A stretch of DNA of 64,000 bases, taken from Agelaius tricolor. Taxonomy: Eukaryota > Chordata > Aves > Passeriformes > Icteridae. The notes under the pieces were generated by a model. The model ran no database searches. It was not told the origin of the DNA and saw only the letters and a list, made by a program, of their open reading frames with translations. The stretch is taken from NCBI GenBank assembly GCA_023055355.1, contig JALJCS010000051.1:496001-560000 (forward strand), written 5' to 3'. Positions 10,757-21,800 of the stretch are shown in pieces; position 1 is the first letter of the stretch, and every line of letters starts with the position of its first letter. A program made the position numbers and the translations under genes.

Positions 10757-13103
10757 ATGTGGAAGAAGGAGGAGGTGAATGCCCATGGCCAGCCCCGTGA
10801 GGGGCAGCCACTGCTGTACCGGCGGCAACAGGTGAGGGACAGGGATGGAGGGACAGCCTGCAGTGGGACCTGGGGAAGCCCTGGGGCAGAGACAGCCAGG
10901 CCTGGCACCAGGCCATGCTCTGCGGAGGGGACAGCGCTGGGATGGCCCAGGCACAGCAATGCCCAGAGGCAGCGAGCCCAGCTGGGAACCCGGCCCGGCC
11001 TGGCTGCTGTGGCCCGCACCTGCCTTGGGGCCAGGCCTGGGCTTGATGAGGGACACCGTGCCCACACAGCCAGCTCCATCCTGTGCCTCCTCCTGCTTCC
11101 CACAGGTGACCCACAGGCAGCCACAGGCGGCACCTCAGGTCACCTGGACGACCATCACGCCCATCCCTGGGGACAGGCCCACTCTGTTCCCAAAACCCAT
11201 CCGGTCACGGAGCCCCACCTGGTCCTGCACACGCAGGGGCAGCCAGGAGGGCAGGCACTCAGTGCCCCACAGCCGTGTCACAGGGCCACAGAGATTGTCC
11301 GTGTCGGACTTGCCACCTCTCCACAGCCCTAAGGTGACACTGGCACCTCCAGGCCAGCTCAGTGGTCAAATGTCCAGGGTGTCCACTGGCAGTGCCAAGC
11401 TGCCCCCTCTGCCAGCAGCACCTGCAGCAGCAGCCTCTGGATCCTCTCCCAGAGGCACAGCCCGTGCTGTGGGCCCCATGGCCCGGGGCCAGCCAGAGCG
11501 TGTGCCACCTTCTCCATGGGGCACTCTGGCTGCAGGCAGAGCCCAGGGAACGCCTTCCCTGGGGAGCAGAACGGACGGGCTCTGGCAGGGGTCAGCGGCA
11601 AGGCAGGGCCACTGCCTGCCCCCTGTGACACCTGCACGTGGCGCGCCGCTCCGCACTGGGGCCCGGCCGGCCTGGAAGCACCTGGGGCGCTCTGTGAAAG
11701 AGGGGGGCATTGAGGTGCAGGAAGGGCATGGTGGCCACATCCACAAAGACCTTTTTGGAGGCCTCAGCCCACACCTGTCAGAAGACAGGTCCATCATGTG
11801 CACCTGCAGTCACAAACAGTCAAGCGCCCACCAAGAGGTGGATGCAGAGCCCCAGGAGCTGCCCAGTGCTTCCAGCTCAACCAAAGGCTCCACAGAAGAG
11901 GCGGCAAAGTGCTCTGAGCTCCCTTCCCCTGCCCAGCTGGCAGAGCAGAGCTCTGTCTCTGGAAACTCGCAGCCCTGGGACACTCCTGTCAAGGGGGTGG
12001 AGGAAAAGCGAGAGGAGGAAGAGCTCCCAGAAGCACAGGCTGCAGGACAGTGGGACAGCGACCTGCAGAGTTTGTGGCTTGCCCTGTTCTTGAAGGAGAA
12101 TGAGGTAGAGGCAGAAGCTTCTGCCCTGGCTGGTGATCCCTGGGACGAGGGCCACAGCAAGCTCCTCCTCACATCAGAGCCTGAGGAAAGCTCAGGCTTC
12201 TCAGCTTCTCCTTTCTCTGGAGGCCCCTGTGAGCAAAGGGCAACTGGTCGGCCAGCCAAGCATGCTGCACTTCACAAGCAGCTGTGCATGGGGCCTGAGG
12301 ATTTGCTACAACTTAGGAGCAAAAAGAGAGAGGAGCTGGAGAAGCTGGAGGAAGAGAAAATGCATGCAGAGCTCTTTGGAGACATCTCCTCCTCCATGAG
12401 CAATGAAGAAAGCCCAATGACATCCAGCTACAACCTCAGGGATCCATCAGGCTCCACCCTGGAACCAGCTGCAGACCCCTTGGTGCCACTCAGCTCTTGC
12501 TGTGTGACCAGAGATGTCACAGCAGAGACACAAAACTGCTCAGAGCTTGTGTCTCCTGAGCTGTTTGCAGACTTGGGCTCTGACTCTGAGGATTCGCCGT
12601 GCCTGGAAACTCTGCTGAAAGAGCTCCTGGAGAAGGGGGAGCAAGAAGTGGCAAGAGAGAGGGACAGAGAGGTAGAGAGCCCATTGTCACTCCTGCCACA
12701 AGATGAAGAGTTAGAGCCAGTGCCTACGCCTCCAGACAGTGACCTCAGCGCCCAGGGGCACGGCGAGCCTCTCCACAGGGCTTTGCTCAAAGACCCAAAT
12801 GTGTCTGTGGGTTGTGCCCTGCCTGCTGACCCTGCGGAGGAGGCAGAAGAAGCAGGCATGGAGGCCGGCCGTGCCCAGGCCGCCCCTGCCCAGGCAAAGC
12901 CCTGCGGGCAGGAGCCGCCGGCAGGAGCTTGCCCGGAGCCTGCCCAGCCCCTGGCACGCAGCGTTCCTGCCCGCCCCGCTGGCAGCGCAGCCGCCCCGCA
13001 GCCCCCGGCCCCGCGGCCACGGCGCTCCATGGCCAGGACGGCCCGGCGGGCCCTGCGCCGCCTTTTCTCCTTCAGCTGCCTCAGGGGGCAGCCAGAGCAG
13101 TGA
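10757..13103 (+). CDS. Unidentified two-exon gene, about 690 aa acidic/proline-rich protein
   Basis: Predicted exons are 10757-10831 (25 codons from ATG, phase 0) and 11106-13103. The intron has a GTGAGG donor at 10832 and a CTTCCCACAG acceptor ending at 11105. Exon 2 is open for 665 codons. I do not recognise the family. The protein is Pro/Ser/Gly-rich to about residue 235, then acidic. It has a short coiled-coil-like stretch (LRSKKREELEKLEEEKM) around residues 425-445. A basic C-terminus (RPRRSMARTARRALRRLFSF) around 661-680 could be a nuclear signal or an amphipathic helix. A motif [DE]LF[GA]x[LI] followed by acidic serines recurs at about residues 240 (DLFGGLSPHLSED), 447 (ELFGDISSSMSNEE) and 510 (ELFADLGSDSEDS). 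It looks largely disordered. A poly(A) signal lies at 13805-13810, giving a 3' UTR of about 0.7 kb. An alternative is that the 752-codon open frame from 10845 is one unspliced exon. Confidence 0.6.
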
Positions 13104-13407
13104 GCCCGGGGCTCGCACCAGGACCATGCCCAGAGACGCCGGCTCCCCCTGAGCACGCCCAGCTCCCGGGGGCAGCGGCCGGTCCCAGAGCCGCCGGCAG
13201 CAGGGACACACCAACCCTGGGCACACAGCCATGGATGGGTGGGTGGTGGCCAAGGCAAACCCTTGCCAAAGGTAGGTCCTGCTGCCGGCCCCAGCCCCTC
13301 AGCCCCCAGCCAACAGCAAGGCAGCCTGGTCAGGCAGAGCCGGCTGAGGAAGGGTGACAGCGCTGCCTCGTGCACTCCACACAAGCTGACTTTAGGCCCG
13401 GGCTGCA

Positions 13408-13840
13408 TTGTGGGGGTGCATCCCCACCCTGCCCCAGGGAGGGGGTTTGGGAGCTGAGAAATGCTCCTTGGGCCTCAGCATTGCAGGTGAATGAAGGCAA
13501 ACCCATTCTCCTTTCACAGGGCAACTAGGAAAGTGCCTCCCAGGGTACCCTTAAAATAGAGTGGAGAAAGGTGTAAACCCTGGATGGATGGCCTGGGGTC
13601 CTCCCCTCCACAAGAACCACCGGGACCCCAGTGCAGAGAAGCACAGGGTGAGGAGAGACCGATGGGACATTGCTGGAGACAAAGAGTCTTGTACTCTCCA
13701 CTGTTTGATCTCTTCCCCAATCCACCCCACCCTCAGTTTTCCCTCTTTCCTTCTCACTCTCCTGTTTCCAATCTGCTTCAATTTTTCTACCCCATATTTA
13801 TTGTTAAATAAAATCCCTGTTGCTGACTTTGGTAGATGAT
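13408..13840 (+). repeat. Terminal-repeat-like block with poly(A) signal, copy 2
   Basis: Same-orientation partner of 8262-8740, sharing 'aatgctccttgggcctcag', 'accaccgggacccca', 'gagtcttgtactct', a pyrimidine-rich tract and AATAAA (13805-13810 in 'gttaaataaaatcc'). Its position downstream of the 690 aa gene makes it that gene's likely 3' UTR and polyadenylation site. Alternatively it is a 3' LTR. Confidence 0.6.
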
Positions 13841-14534
13841 CTCCTTGGCACCTTAATTCAATCAGAGCCATCTCTCCATAAGCACATATTCAATGCTGGT
13901 GCAGAGTGAAAGGCTCTGGACTTTAGGCTGAACCTGGAATGAAGTCTGATCTAGTGTGTGTGGATTTATATTTTGTACTGCATGTCATGACAGATTTTAG
14001 TTCCTTAGGGAAACTCCCCTACCTAAAATATTCCCTCTTGGAGCCTTGCTCAAAGCCATTTGGAAGACAGTTGGAGATAGAATTGTCTTTAGAGGTCATG
14101 TGGCAAGCCCCAAATGTAAGAGGATCTGCTCTTCCTGTGCTCCACTCTCCTCATTAGGCAGTTTCTCCTGGAGGTGCAGAGCTGCATTTTTGGTGTCCGT
14201 GACTCCTGCCAATTCTCCTCCAGAAGATGGCAGGAGGCTGGATTTGCTCTGCAATGTCTTTTGGCACTGACAGCAAGCTGGGGATGGTATTTACAGAGGT
14301 TTATTGTGGCAGTGCAGGGAGGGCCGAGGGACATTTGCCTGTGAATAGCAGCAAAATTTAAGACTCTGCTGTGTTTTATTTATGGCGTGTTTCCAGATGA
14401 TGGGCACAGAAATAATTTGCTTAATAAATAATACAAATAAATAGACATCCAACGCCTCGTGCTCGCAGCCCAGACAGCCACACACAGAGCCACAGCCTGC
14501 CAGGGAGCTGGAGGCTTTGCAGCAGTTCTGCTTT
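13841..14534. other. Intergenic, nothing recognised
   Basis: No domain, tandem repeat or retroelement is recognised apart from A/T-rich patches near 14400-14450. Confidence 0.5.
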
Positions 14535-14890
14535 CATGGAACCCTTCAGGTTGGAAAAGACCTTCAAGATCATCGGGTCCAGTTTTTGAATTAATCCCAC
14601 CACATCCACCAAACCAAGTGCAATGCCTACTCATTTTTGAGCACTTGAGGGATGATATCTCCACCATTTCCCTGGGCAGTCCATTCCAATGCTTAACCAT
14701 CCTTTCAGTGAAGAAATTTTTCATAATATCCAACCTGGACCTGCTGTGTCACAGCTTGAGGCCCTTTCCCGTTGTGCTTTTCTTTCTTGGGAGAAGAAAC
14801 CAACCCTGACCTCACTCAACCTCTTTTCAGTGGTTGTAGAGAGCAATAAGGTCTCTCCTGAGCCTCATTTTCTCCTTTTTAAGGTCTTCC
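14535..14890 (-). mobile_element. CR1 LINE 3' fragment, minus strand
   Basis: Minus-strand translation gives the CR1 ORF2 C-terminus ([19 protein letters not shown]). It is followed by the typical 3' region whose reverse complement contains 'caggttggaaaagacct' and 'atgcttaaccatcc'. Frameshifts are present. Confidence 0.8.
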
Positions 14891-15094
14891 TCAAGCCATT
14901 ACTGTAATGAGTGACCAAGGGCTGGACAATTCTTTTCCAGCTGTTTTCCTCTCTTTCCAGAGCCCCATCAAGTATCCCAGGGCACAGTGAACAGCTCGTG
15001 ACCCCCAGTGCTGGATGATGTGATTTCAGTATCTTTAGGTATCAGAATTAACCTTGGGGAAATTATTCCAGGCACTGAAATCTGTGAATTTTAG

Positions 15095-15265
15095 TTTACA
15101 TTATCAGGCATTGGAACAGGCTTCCCAGAGTAGTGGTGGAGTCACCATCCCTGGAACTGTTCAGAGGGGGTGTGGATGAGGGCAGGGTTTAATGGTGTTG
15201 ACAGTTGGACTGGATGAACTTGGAGCCCTTTTCCAACCTTTGCCATTCTGCAATTCCATGATTTG
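15095..15265 (+). mobile_element. CR1 LINE 3'-end fragment, plus strand
   Basis: The sequence 'gcattggaacaggcttccca', 'gtggtggagtcaccatccct' and 'cttttccaacctttgccatt' follows the CR1 3' end in plus orientation, ending near 'attccatgat'. It is a separate insertion from the minus-strand CR1 200 bases upstream. Confidence 0.75.
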
Positions 15266-16153
15266 GGTGATCTCCCAGGTCCCTCCGCCCCGGCTGCAGA
15301 AGTGATGTGTGGAGTCACCTCGTTGGCCTGGTCTTTGGTTCCTGGAGCTATTTTAGGTGTCCCAAAGTGTCCAATGGGCTGTAGGAGGGAATGGGGCTCC
15401 TCTTGGCTCCCTGTCCTGTTGACCAGCAATATGTAAATGCATAGATTGGTTGACTAAAACTTCAATAAATTCAGTGCCAAGGCAGTTTCACCCTAAACCA
15501 GACGTGCGCTTCGTCAAGCGATTCACACTCTAAACTCTATTCAGTTTGTTGATTAGATTGTCTTTAATTGATGATAATAAAATCAAGGTGAATAAATTAC
15601 AGACACCCCAAATTATGCAGATGAATCCCAGCCTTCTCCTGTGCCTCAGTTTCTCCACAGGAAGAACTTAATAAATTTTTATCTTGTAAGGCTAAATAAA
15701 AATATCAGCATATCCAACAGTAGAGAAAATGAGGTCAATATTCCTCTCTTATGTCTTCATGGTTTGAAATGACTGGTTGGGAGAAGACACCAGGCCTGGC
15801 TAAGACCTTTCTTCTTCTATTTGAGGTAAATATTTAAAAAGATCTAAAAAATGGAGGAATAGTCAGCATTGCCACGGGCTGGCACAGGAGGGGAGATTTC
15901 CCCCTGGAGAGGGGATCCTATTGCAGTTGTTGCATTCAGGCAGCTGCAGATCCCTCGGCTTTGGCTGCACAGCAGCTGGAAATGCAAGTCCAGGAGCTCT
16001 GTCCATGGCCAGCCCCAGCAGGTGACAGCAAGGACAGGGCCCTGGCAGCTCCAGGACATTTGCAGGGAGCGCCTTCAGCAAGCGCTGGGGGCTGGGACTG
16101 GGTGCAGAAAACGCCCTGGGGCTCTCTGCAGCCAGGCTAAAGGAACAAAGTTT
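15266..16153. other. Intergenic, no supported gene
   Basis: The first part is AT-rich. 15868-16150 is GC-rich with a short open frame and weak splice-like sites, but without homology that I recognise. It precedes an LTR and could be remains of upstream MROH-locus sequence. Confidence 0.4.
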
Positions 16154-16990
16154 TGTTATTAATAAGAAGCTTGACTAGGCCAATATTCAAGCAGCAATCA
16201 ATTTATTATTTAATATGGTAAAGTATGAGCAATACAGCGCTGGGTACAGTGGGGGAAGTTTTCCCTCCAACTGCACACTGATAATTGATGGTTACAGGTA
16301 TTTATAGGGTACTTATCAGGTTTTTGTTTTTGTTTTGGTTTTTTTTAACAGTTTCTATTTCCAATTTTTACTCATCAGCAATAATTTTTATTCCAAATTA
16401 TTACATCACAATTCTATACACTATTGTGATTTGAATTTCTCAGGATGTATCTCAAAAGGAGTATCCCTTGATGGTGGCGGTCCAGTTTCGGAAAGAAGAA
16501 AGACGAATTCCATCTGGTGGAGTCCAGCTCCCCAGATGTGGGTCCAGCTTTTAATTGCAGAGACTATAAATCTAACAACAGTGATGTCCAGCTTCCCTTT
16601 GGTCGAAACCCTAAATCCTTGAAGTGATGTTCATCTTCCTTTCTCAAACTGTTTTTCTCTGCTTCAATAAGGCGTGAGATAAGCATATTTCCTTTATATA
16701 TATTCCAAAGCTATAGTTTCAAGGATAGAAGTAATATTCTAAAATTATACTTGAAAAGGTTATTATTGCAGAGCTTTTTTATGGATTAAATGCAAGCAAA
16801 AAGAAACATCCTTAACACCTTAATTCTAATGCTCCTAAATCAACCAGGATTAATTGCAAACAAAAGATAGGTTCAAAGGACTTTTTCCAGGCTTTGTTTT
16901 CATCAGTTTTTATTAGAATTCACAACTATCCCATTGTCGATGTCCACACATTTCGCATTCGCAAGTAGACACTTCGCCTGACACCAAACA
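16154..16990 (-). mobile_element. ERV LTR, minus strand, upstream of MROH exons
   Basis: On the minus strand the element ends in 'ttaataaca' at 16154, a canonical CA end. An AATAAA-like signal lies near 16201-16212 ('atttattattta' on plus). The plus-strand text 'gcttgactaggccaatattc' matches a songbird LTR that I recall, without a secure name. The 5' boundary near 16990 is approximate. Confidence 0.6.
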
Positions 16991-17020
16991 CAGCTTTGTA
17001 TCTCACACCGCTCTCTGCAG

Positions 17021-17934
17021 CTGGCAGAGGACAGGAGCCGAGCGGCCGAGCACCTGCGCCGGGCCCTGCGTTACCTGCAGAGCCCACAGGAGCCCCTGCG
17101 AGAGGCGGCCATCAGGTTCATGGGTGAGCCACGAGCCCGGGCTCCCCCCCCGGCCCGCCCCGCCGCAGCTCGGCCCCGGCCCCGCCTGCTGCCCCGGCAG
17201 CGCCAGCCGGGCCCGGCGCCGTGGAGCCCCGCCTGGGCTGGGCATTGCTGCTGCCGCCCTCTGGCAGCCGTGCCCTGGGGCGGCAGCGTGCGCCAAGGGC
17301 CGGGCTGAGCCCTGCCGGGCCAGCAGCCCGTGTGGCCACAGCGCCGGCAGCGCCGCTGGCAGGGAGCTGTGCCGCTGGCGCCGTGACAGGCTCTGTGTTC
17401 ACAGGCATGGCCGGGCGGCACCTGAGGGGGCAGCAGCAAGAGCTGCAGCTGATCTGCACCGGTGAGTGAGGCCAGCGGGCTGGCAGCGGGGGCTGCCGGG
17501 GGTAGAGCTGCAAGCCCTGCCCCGGCTGCGGAGGGCTCTGCTCCTGGGGGCAGAGCACACTGAGATTTCAGGGCCACGTGGGCCATTGGTGGCCAGCAGC
17601 TTCGGGCTGATCCCCTTGCTCCCTGCTCCCTCCTGGCCATGGCAAGAGCCGGCTGCGATGGCCCTGGCAGGGGGCTCTCCTCAGCTCCCCGCAGAGCCGG
17701 CATCTGACCATGGCTCTGTTCCTCTCTCTTGCAGCCCTGGAACGCCTGAGGGAGGACATGAGCAGTGCCGTGTCACAGCTGGCACTTGAAACACTGCATG
17801 TCCTCCGAGCAACAGCCAGTGGGCGATATTCCATCTTCCAGAGGCTGCACGACCAGCTGCACAGGGCATGGATCACTCGGCCTCGTCTGTCACGGCTCGG
17901 CTGGCTGCACTGCTGGAGCTCTGAGGACACTTGA
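17021..17934 (+). CDS. MROH (maestro HEAT-like repeat) gene, last three exons
   Basis: Three exons have consensus splice sites: 17021-17123 (acceptor CTCTCTGCAG, donor GTGAGC), 17405-17461 (acceptor TTCACAG, donor GTGAGT) and 17735-17934 (acceptor CTCTCTTGCAG, TGA at 17932-17934). Joined in phase they give about 119 residues, beginning LAEDRSRAAEHLRRALRYLQ, continuing MAGRHLRGQQQELQLIC and ending RPRLSRLGWLHCWSSEDT. This is the C-terminal HEAT-repeat end of the MROH-like proteins that are multicopy in songbirds. Their molecular role is poorly known. The frame is intact here. Upstream exons are absent: an LTR lies directly before the first one, so this may be a truncated copy. Confidence 0.75.
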
Positions 17935-18587
17935 TCCGGGAGGCTCTCTTTGCTGGGGCAGCCTGAGCCAGTGGGGATTTTTACTTTTCTTTAAGATTTT
18001 TCTTTTCTTCCATTCTATCTTTTACCCAATGTAAATATATACTCTGTTATAATATACACACTCTCAGGAGATTTTCTTTGCTGCCCAGGGTCCGTAGGGC
18101 ATAGGGAAAGTGGAGAAAAGCCTGCTTCTACTTAGCATGCTGCCCATGCATGCAGTGCTGCAGGGAAAATGGCCAGAAGCCCCTTGGCCTGTGGTGGTTC
18201 TGCTGAAGCCTTTGTGCTGCCCACAGAGCGGCTGGGCAGGGGCCGGAGCTGCGGGGATCCCTGCCAGAGCGGTGCCTGGAGATGGCCACAAGGCCTGTGC
18301 CAGGCAGGAAGCGCCACCCGTGCGCTCCTGCCCGTCTGCTGCTGCCTGCCTTGCTGAGGGCTCCCAGGTGCCTCTGGCTGGGGCTGCTCTGGAGCTGCTG
18401 TGGGGCTGCGGCGCTGCTGCCGGGCAGCTTGGCCGGGCTGGGGCAGGGCCTGAGGGGCTGGGGCGCTGGCAAGCCCTGAGCAATGGGGCTGTCAGAGGCC
18501 ACAAGCAGCCCCCTGGCAGCCGCCTTGTTCCTGCCACAGTTGACTTGCAAGACAGATCCCGGGCACTCTGCAACTAACAGCATCAGT
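17935..18587. other. 3' flank of MROH exons, GC-rich, no gene
   Basis: Contains 'taaatatatactctgtta' shortly after the stop but no clean AATAAA. The GC-rich block 18120-18540 has long overlapping open frames on both strands without recognisable domains. Confidence 0.4.
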
Positions 18588-19530
18588 GTTGTTGGAAAGC
18601 CAAATGCAGAGAAATGTCAGACCTTTGGTCTTGTCAGCAAAGCTCAGAATTAAACACAGCATTTGATCTGAGACCTTGGAAAGGGCTTCCGAACTCAGGT
18701 GGTAAAAGCCAGAATGCGGATTTCTAGTATCTAGCAGAGACACGGGGAGGAAAGTTGAAGTGGAGGAATGTTTAGAGTTTTAGAGTTCCAGATCTAGAAA
18801 AAATCCAAGTAGTTACAACAGTAAACAAGAAGTTTAGGATGCAGTGCTGTAGGTTTGTTGCATCATGGCATGATTGGCTAAGGAAGCCACAACTGTAGCA
18901 TGATGTGGGAAGCCAGGAAATTCCTCGGGCTGCCCTGCAGGACTCGAGACCCTGTCAGAGGGCTCAGAGACCTTGGCACAGAGCCCAAGACCCCTGTGCC
19001 TTTGATTTAGCCCTTGGAAAAAACAATTCCCAACCTTGTATGAAGAATGACAAGCCACAAAATGAAAGGGAATTTATCACAGAGTGGAAAAATAGATTTT
19101 GGGGCTTTTTAGAATGGGGCTTCAGGGGGCAAGATGGAGGAATCTGGGCATGTCCAGCCTTTCTCCTTCTTCTTCTTCTTCTTGGCCTCCATCTTCTGCT
19201 GTGATGTTGGCACTTTTAGATTGGTTACGAGTAGAAGCTCACAGTCTAACGGAGATGATAGGTATGGGAAAGTAATTGTAAATATTGTACAGGGAGTTGT
19301 TTTTAGTAGAAAAAGATAACACCGCCCCGGGGGAGGCAGAGTGCCTTAGACTGTCTTGCTGAGCAGACCTCGGCAGGACAGGAGAAAGAATTTTATAGAT
19401 AAGATACAAGAAACAACCTTGAGACCGAGAAATGAAGAGCTCTTACTCCTTCTTCGACCACCGGGCTGTGAAAAGAGACTTTCTAACTTATCTCGGGGTC
19501 ACTCTGAGCAGCTAGAGACCCCGAGAGCAT
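18588..19530. mobile_element. Probable ERV LTR
   Basis: The block 'ttggaaagccaaatgcagag' through 'taagatacaagaaacaacct' to 'ctcggggtcactctgagca' resembles a long passerine LTR. Orientation and exact ends are not resolved. A short CTT repeat lies at 19166-19182. Confidence 0.45.
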
Positions 19531-20443
19531 GAGTCCCTAAGAGGAAATATTGAAGGATTGGCTCCAAAACATAAATATCCTTGTTGGCCGTGTCTTCTTG
19601 GCCAAGAAATACTTCAAAGCTCTTGGAACTACAAGTCTTGCAGCCCTGTGAGCCATGCGGTGGAGATGGGAGCCAAACTCACCCTTCCTGTCTATGTAGA
19701 AGACAAGAAAAAGCAATGGCATCATCTAAAAAATTCAGAGGTCTTCTCTCTAGTTCATTCCAAACTCCTTCAACTCGCCCAAACTGGGATTTAGCTACAA
19801 ACACATGACAAGGACTTTTAGTGCTGCCTCTTTGACTCCAGAGCGGCTGCTTCAGAATCTTTCCCATAACCCTGTGTAGTTGTGTGCCAGCAAGGTCTCC
19901 TTTGAAGAAACTTTCCCAACTGACTTGCATGGAGGTTTGTTTGAAGGGTGTTTGAGGGGAAAGGCTCCCAGCAGAGGTCTGGGCTTTGGCCTAGCTGTGT
20001 CTCCTGCTGATTGTGAAGTGTGCCATCAGCTGCAGGGCTTTCTGGGCTAAAAATACCATCAAGTCACTTGGACTTGCTCATTTTGGCCTCTAAAAGCTGG
20101 ACCCACTTTCGGGGCAAATTTGGAGACCTCATCTATGGGTGGATGGAGCACCTAGGATTTTCCCAATTGCTGGGAATGGTTCTCCAGGTCCCTGGAGTAT
20201 CCAGGGCCCTGGTAAATTCCAGCTCCCCACATGCCTTGGCAATGAGAAGCAGAGGAACCCAGACCTTTTTGTGCTGCCTGTGTCACTGCACCGGGGCCAT
20301 GGGATGGGCACAGGCAGCCCTTGTGCTGGAGCTGAGCTGCTCTGCCCAGCACTGGTGGCCGCCATCCAAGCTGGTTTTGCTTGTCCTGGTTCCCTGACAG
20401 CTGGGGCCCTGGGCAGAGCCCTGAGAGCCTGGTCTCCCCCCAG
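19531..20443. other. Unassigned sequence upstream of PIM-like exon
   Basis: No complete gene. A pyrimidine-rich acceptor (tctccccccag) ends this interval. A possible coding fragment around 19570-19680 (minus frame ARLVVPRALKYFLAKK) is not assigned to any family. Confidence 0.3.
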
Positions 20444-20484
20444 GGAAGGAGCAGGAGCCCCTGGAGAAGCTGTACCGGGTGGGG

Positions 20485-20487
<3 letters not shown>
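20444..20487 (+). pseudogene. PIM-1-like kinase exon fragment
   Basis: After the acceptor 'tctccccccag' the plus strand reads GKEQEPLEKLYRVGML, which matches from memory the start of the catalytic exon in the songbird-expanded PIM-1-like serine/threonine kinases, just before the glycine-rich ATP loop. Instead of that loop the sequence runs into (CTG)14 and then unrelated sequence. The kinase core (VAIK, HRD, DFG) is absent from the window. It is a fragment, not a working gene. Confidence 0.5.

Positions 20488-20529
<42 letters not shown>
20488..20529 (+). repeat. (CTG)14 microsatellite
   Basis: Uninterrupted CTG units directly follow the PIM-like exon fragment; in that frame they encode leucine. 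Confidence 0.97.
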
Positions 20530-20531
<2 letters not shown>

Positions 20532-21641
20532 GACAGCCAGGATGACACCAAGGATGACAAGCTCTTCCTCAGCCTGGCCACTGGAGGCTGAAGGTGATGG
20601 ACTTTGATTCTGGTGCCTTCTTCAAAGCCAGGCTCCACAGGGAATTTGCAGATGAGTCCCCAGCTGGGGAAATTCTGCCAGATTTGGGCATGGGCCAGCC
20701 TGGCTGGGAAGCAAAGGTTCCCCCTTTGCTGGGGCAGATGCAACTCATCCTTCAGTCGCTGCCCAGCTGCTTTTTGGCAGGGCTGTGGGGATGGGCTGGG
20801 CTGGGTACGAAATGGGAGTGGGCTCCTGGCCCTGCCAACAGCCCCCAGCACCCACCGTGCCCCAGGCTGGGGCTGGGGCTGGGGCTGGGGCTGGGGCAGC
20901 CAGCCCGACACAAACAAAGCCCCATGCTGGGAGCAGAGGTGGGACTCCAGAACCTGTGCAGGGGCTGCTTTGCTGTGCAGGCAAGGAAGGGCTTGGGCTG
21001 CTCAGCTGCCCTTGTTTGCTTTGGGATCACGGTGATTTTGGGGGCAGTGCAGGGGGGAAGAGAGAAAGTGTGGGCTTCCCTCAGCCATGGCTGGGTTTTT
21101 CCCTATCATGTAGGAGTTGGGCCTTCCTCAAGGCCCTGACAGAGATAAGAGTTTTTCCCGTTTTTCTTGTTTTCCCTTTTTGCATCTAATCTCTTTTCAA
21201 TAATGTGTTGTTTGTTTTTCCAGAGGAAGCGTTCTAGGTGGTCCAGTGTGGATGGGGAAGTGCTTGGGAGCAGCTGTGGCGTGGATGGGCCGTGCCCTTG
21301 GAGAAGGCTGAGGCCATGGTTTGGGAGCAGCTTTTCTTGCAGCCGTGGCTGGCATGAGGTGGGTCCCTGTGTGCTTGGCAGGGTGGGATCAGAGCTTTTG
21401 GGAGATGGCAGCGAGCACAGGAGCATCCTGCTCTGGGCAGCTGCTGAGGGCTGGATGTGCCGTGGCTGGCTGCAGGCTGGGCACATGTGCTGCCCTCCTG
21501 CTCTGCTGCCAAAGGCAGCAGGGATGGGCAGCTCTGGGCACAGCTCTGGGCACAGCCAGCACGGCCTGGGCACCGCAGGCCTTGGCACAAGGGCACAGGA
21601 GCCCTCAGCTGACGGGCGGTTTCTGCTTTCTCTCCTTGCAG
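20530..21641. other. GC-rich sequence with no supported gene; (GGGGCT)n at 20865-20897
   Basis: A short GGGGCT hexanucleotide run lies at about 20865-20897. A plus-strand acceptor-like site (tgtttttccag) ends at 21222 and is followed by an open frame starting RKRSRWSSVDGEVLG, which I do not recognise. The 417-codon minus-strand frame spanning 21106-22359 is treated as chance. Confidence 0.4.
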
Positions 21642-21800
21642 CCGGGCTCTGCGGCTGCTGAGGCTGCTCTGGGCTCTGCCAGGGCTCTGCTGGGCTCAGC
21701 CCTGGGCCCAGCTGGGCTGGCTCTGCCCTCACATTGCTCTGACAGCTCTGCATCAGACGAGCCCGTTGCGAGCACAGCGCCTGAGCTTTCTGCTTTGGCA
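21642..21800 (+). other. Candidate exon with splice consensus, family uncertain
   Basis: It is bounded by a CTCTCCTTGCAG acceptor and a GTGAGT donor and encodes an Ala/Leu-rich segment ending SDSSASDEPVASTAPELSALA. It vaguely resembles N-terminal exons of songbird PAK/PIM-like kinase loci from memory, but no diagnostic domain is present. Confidence 0.3.
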
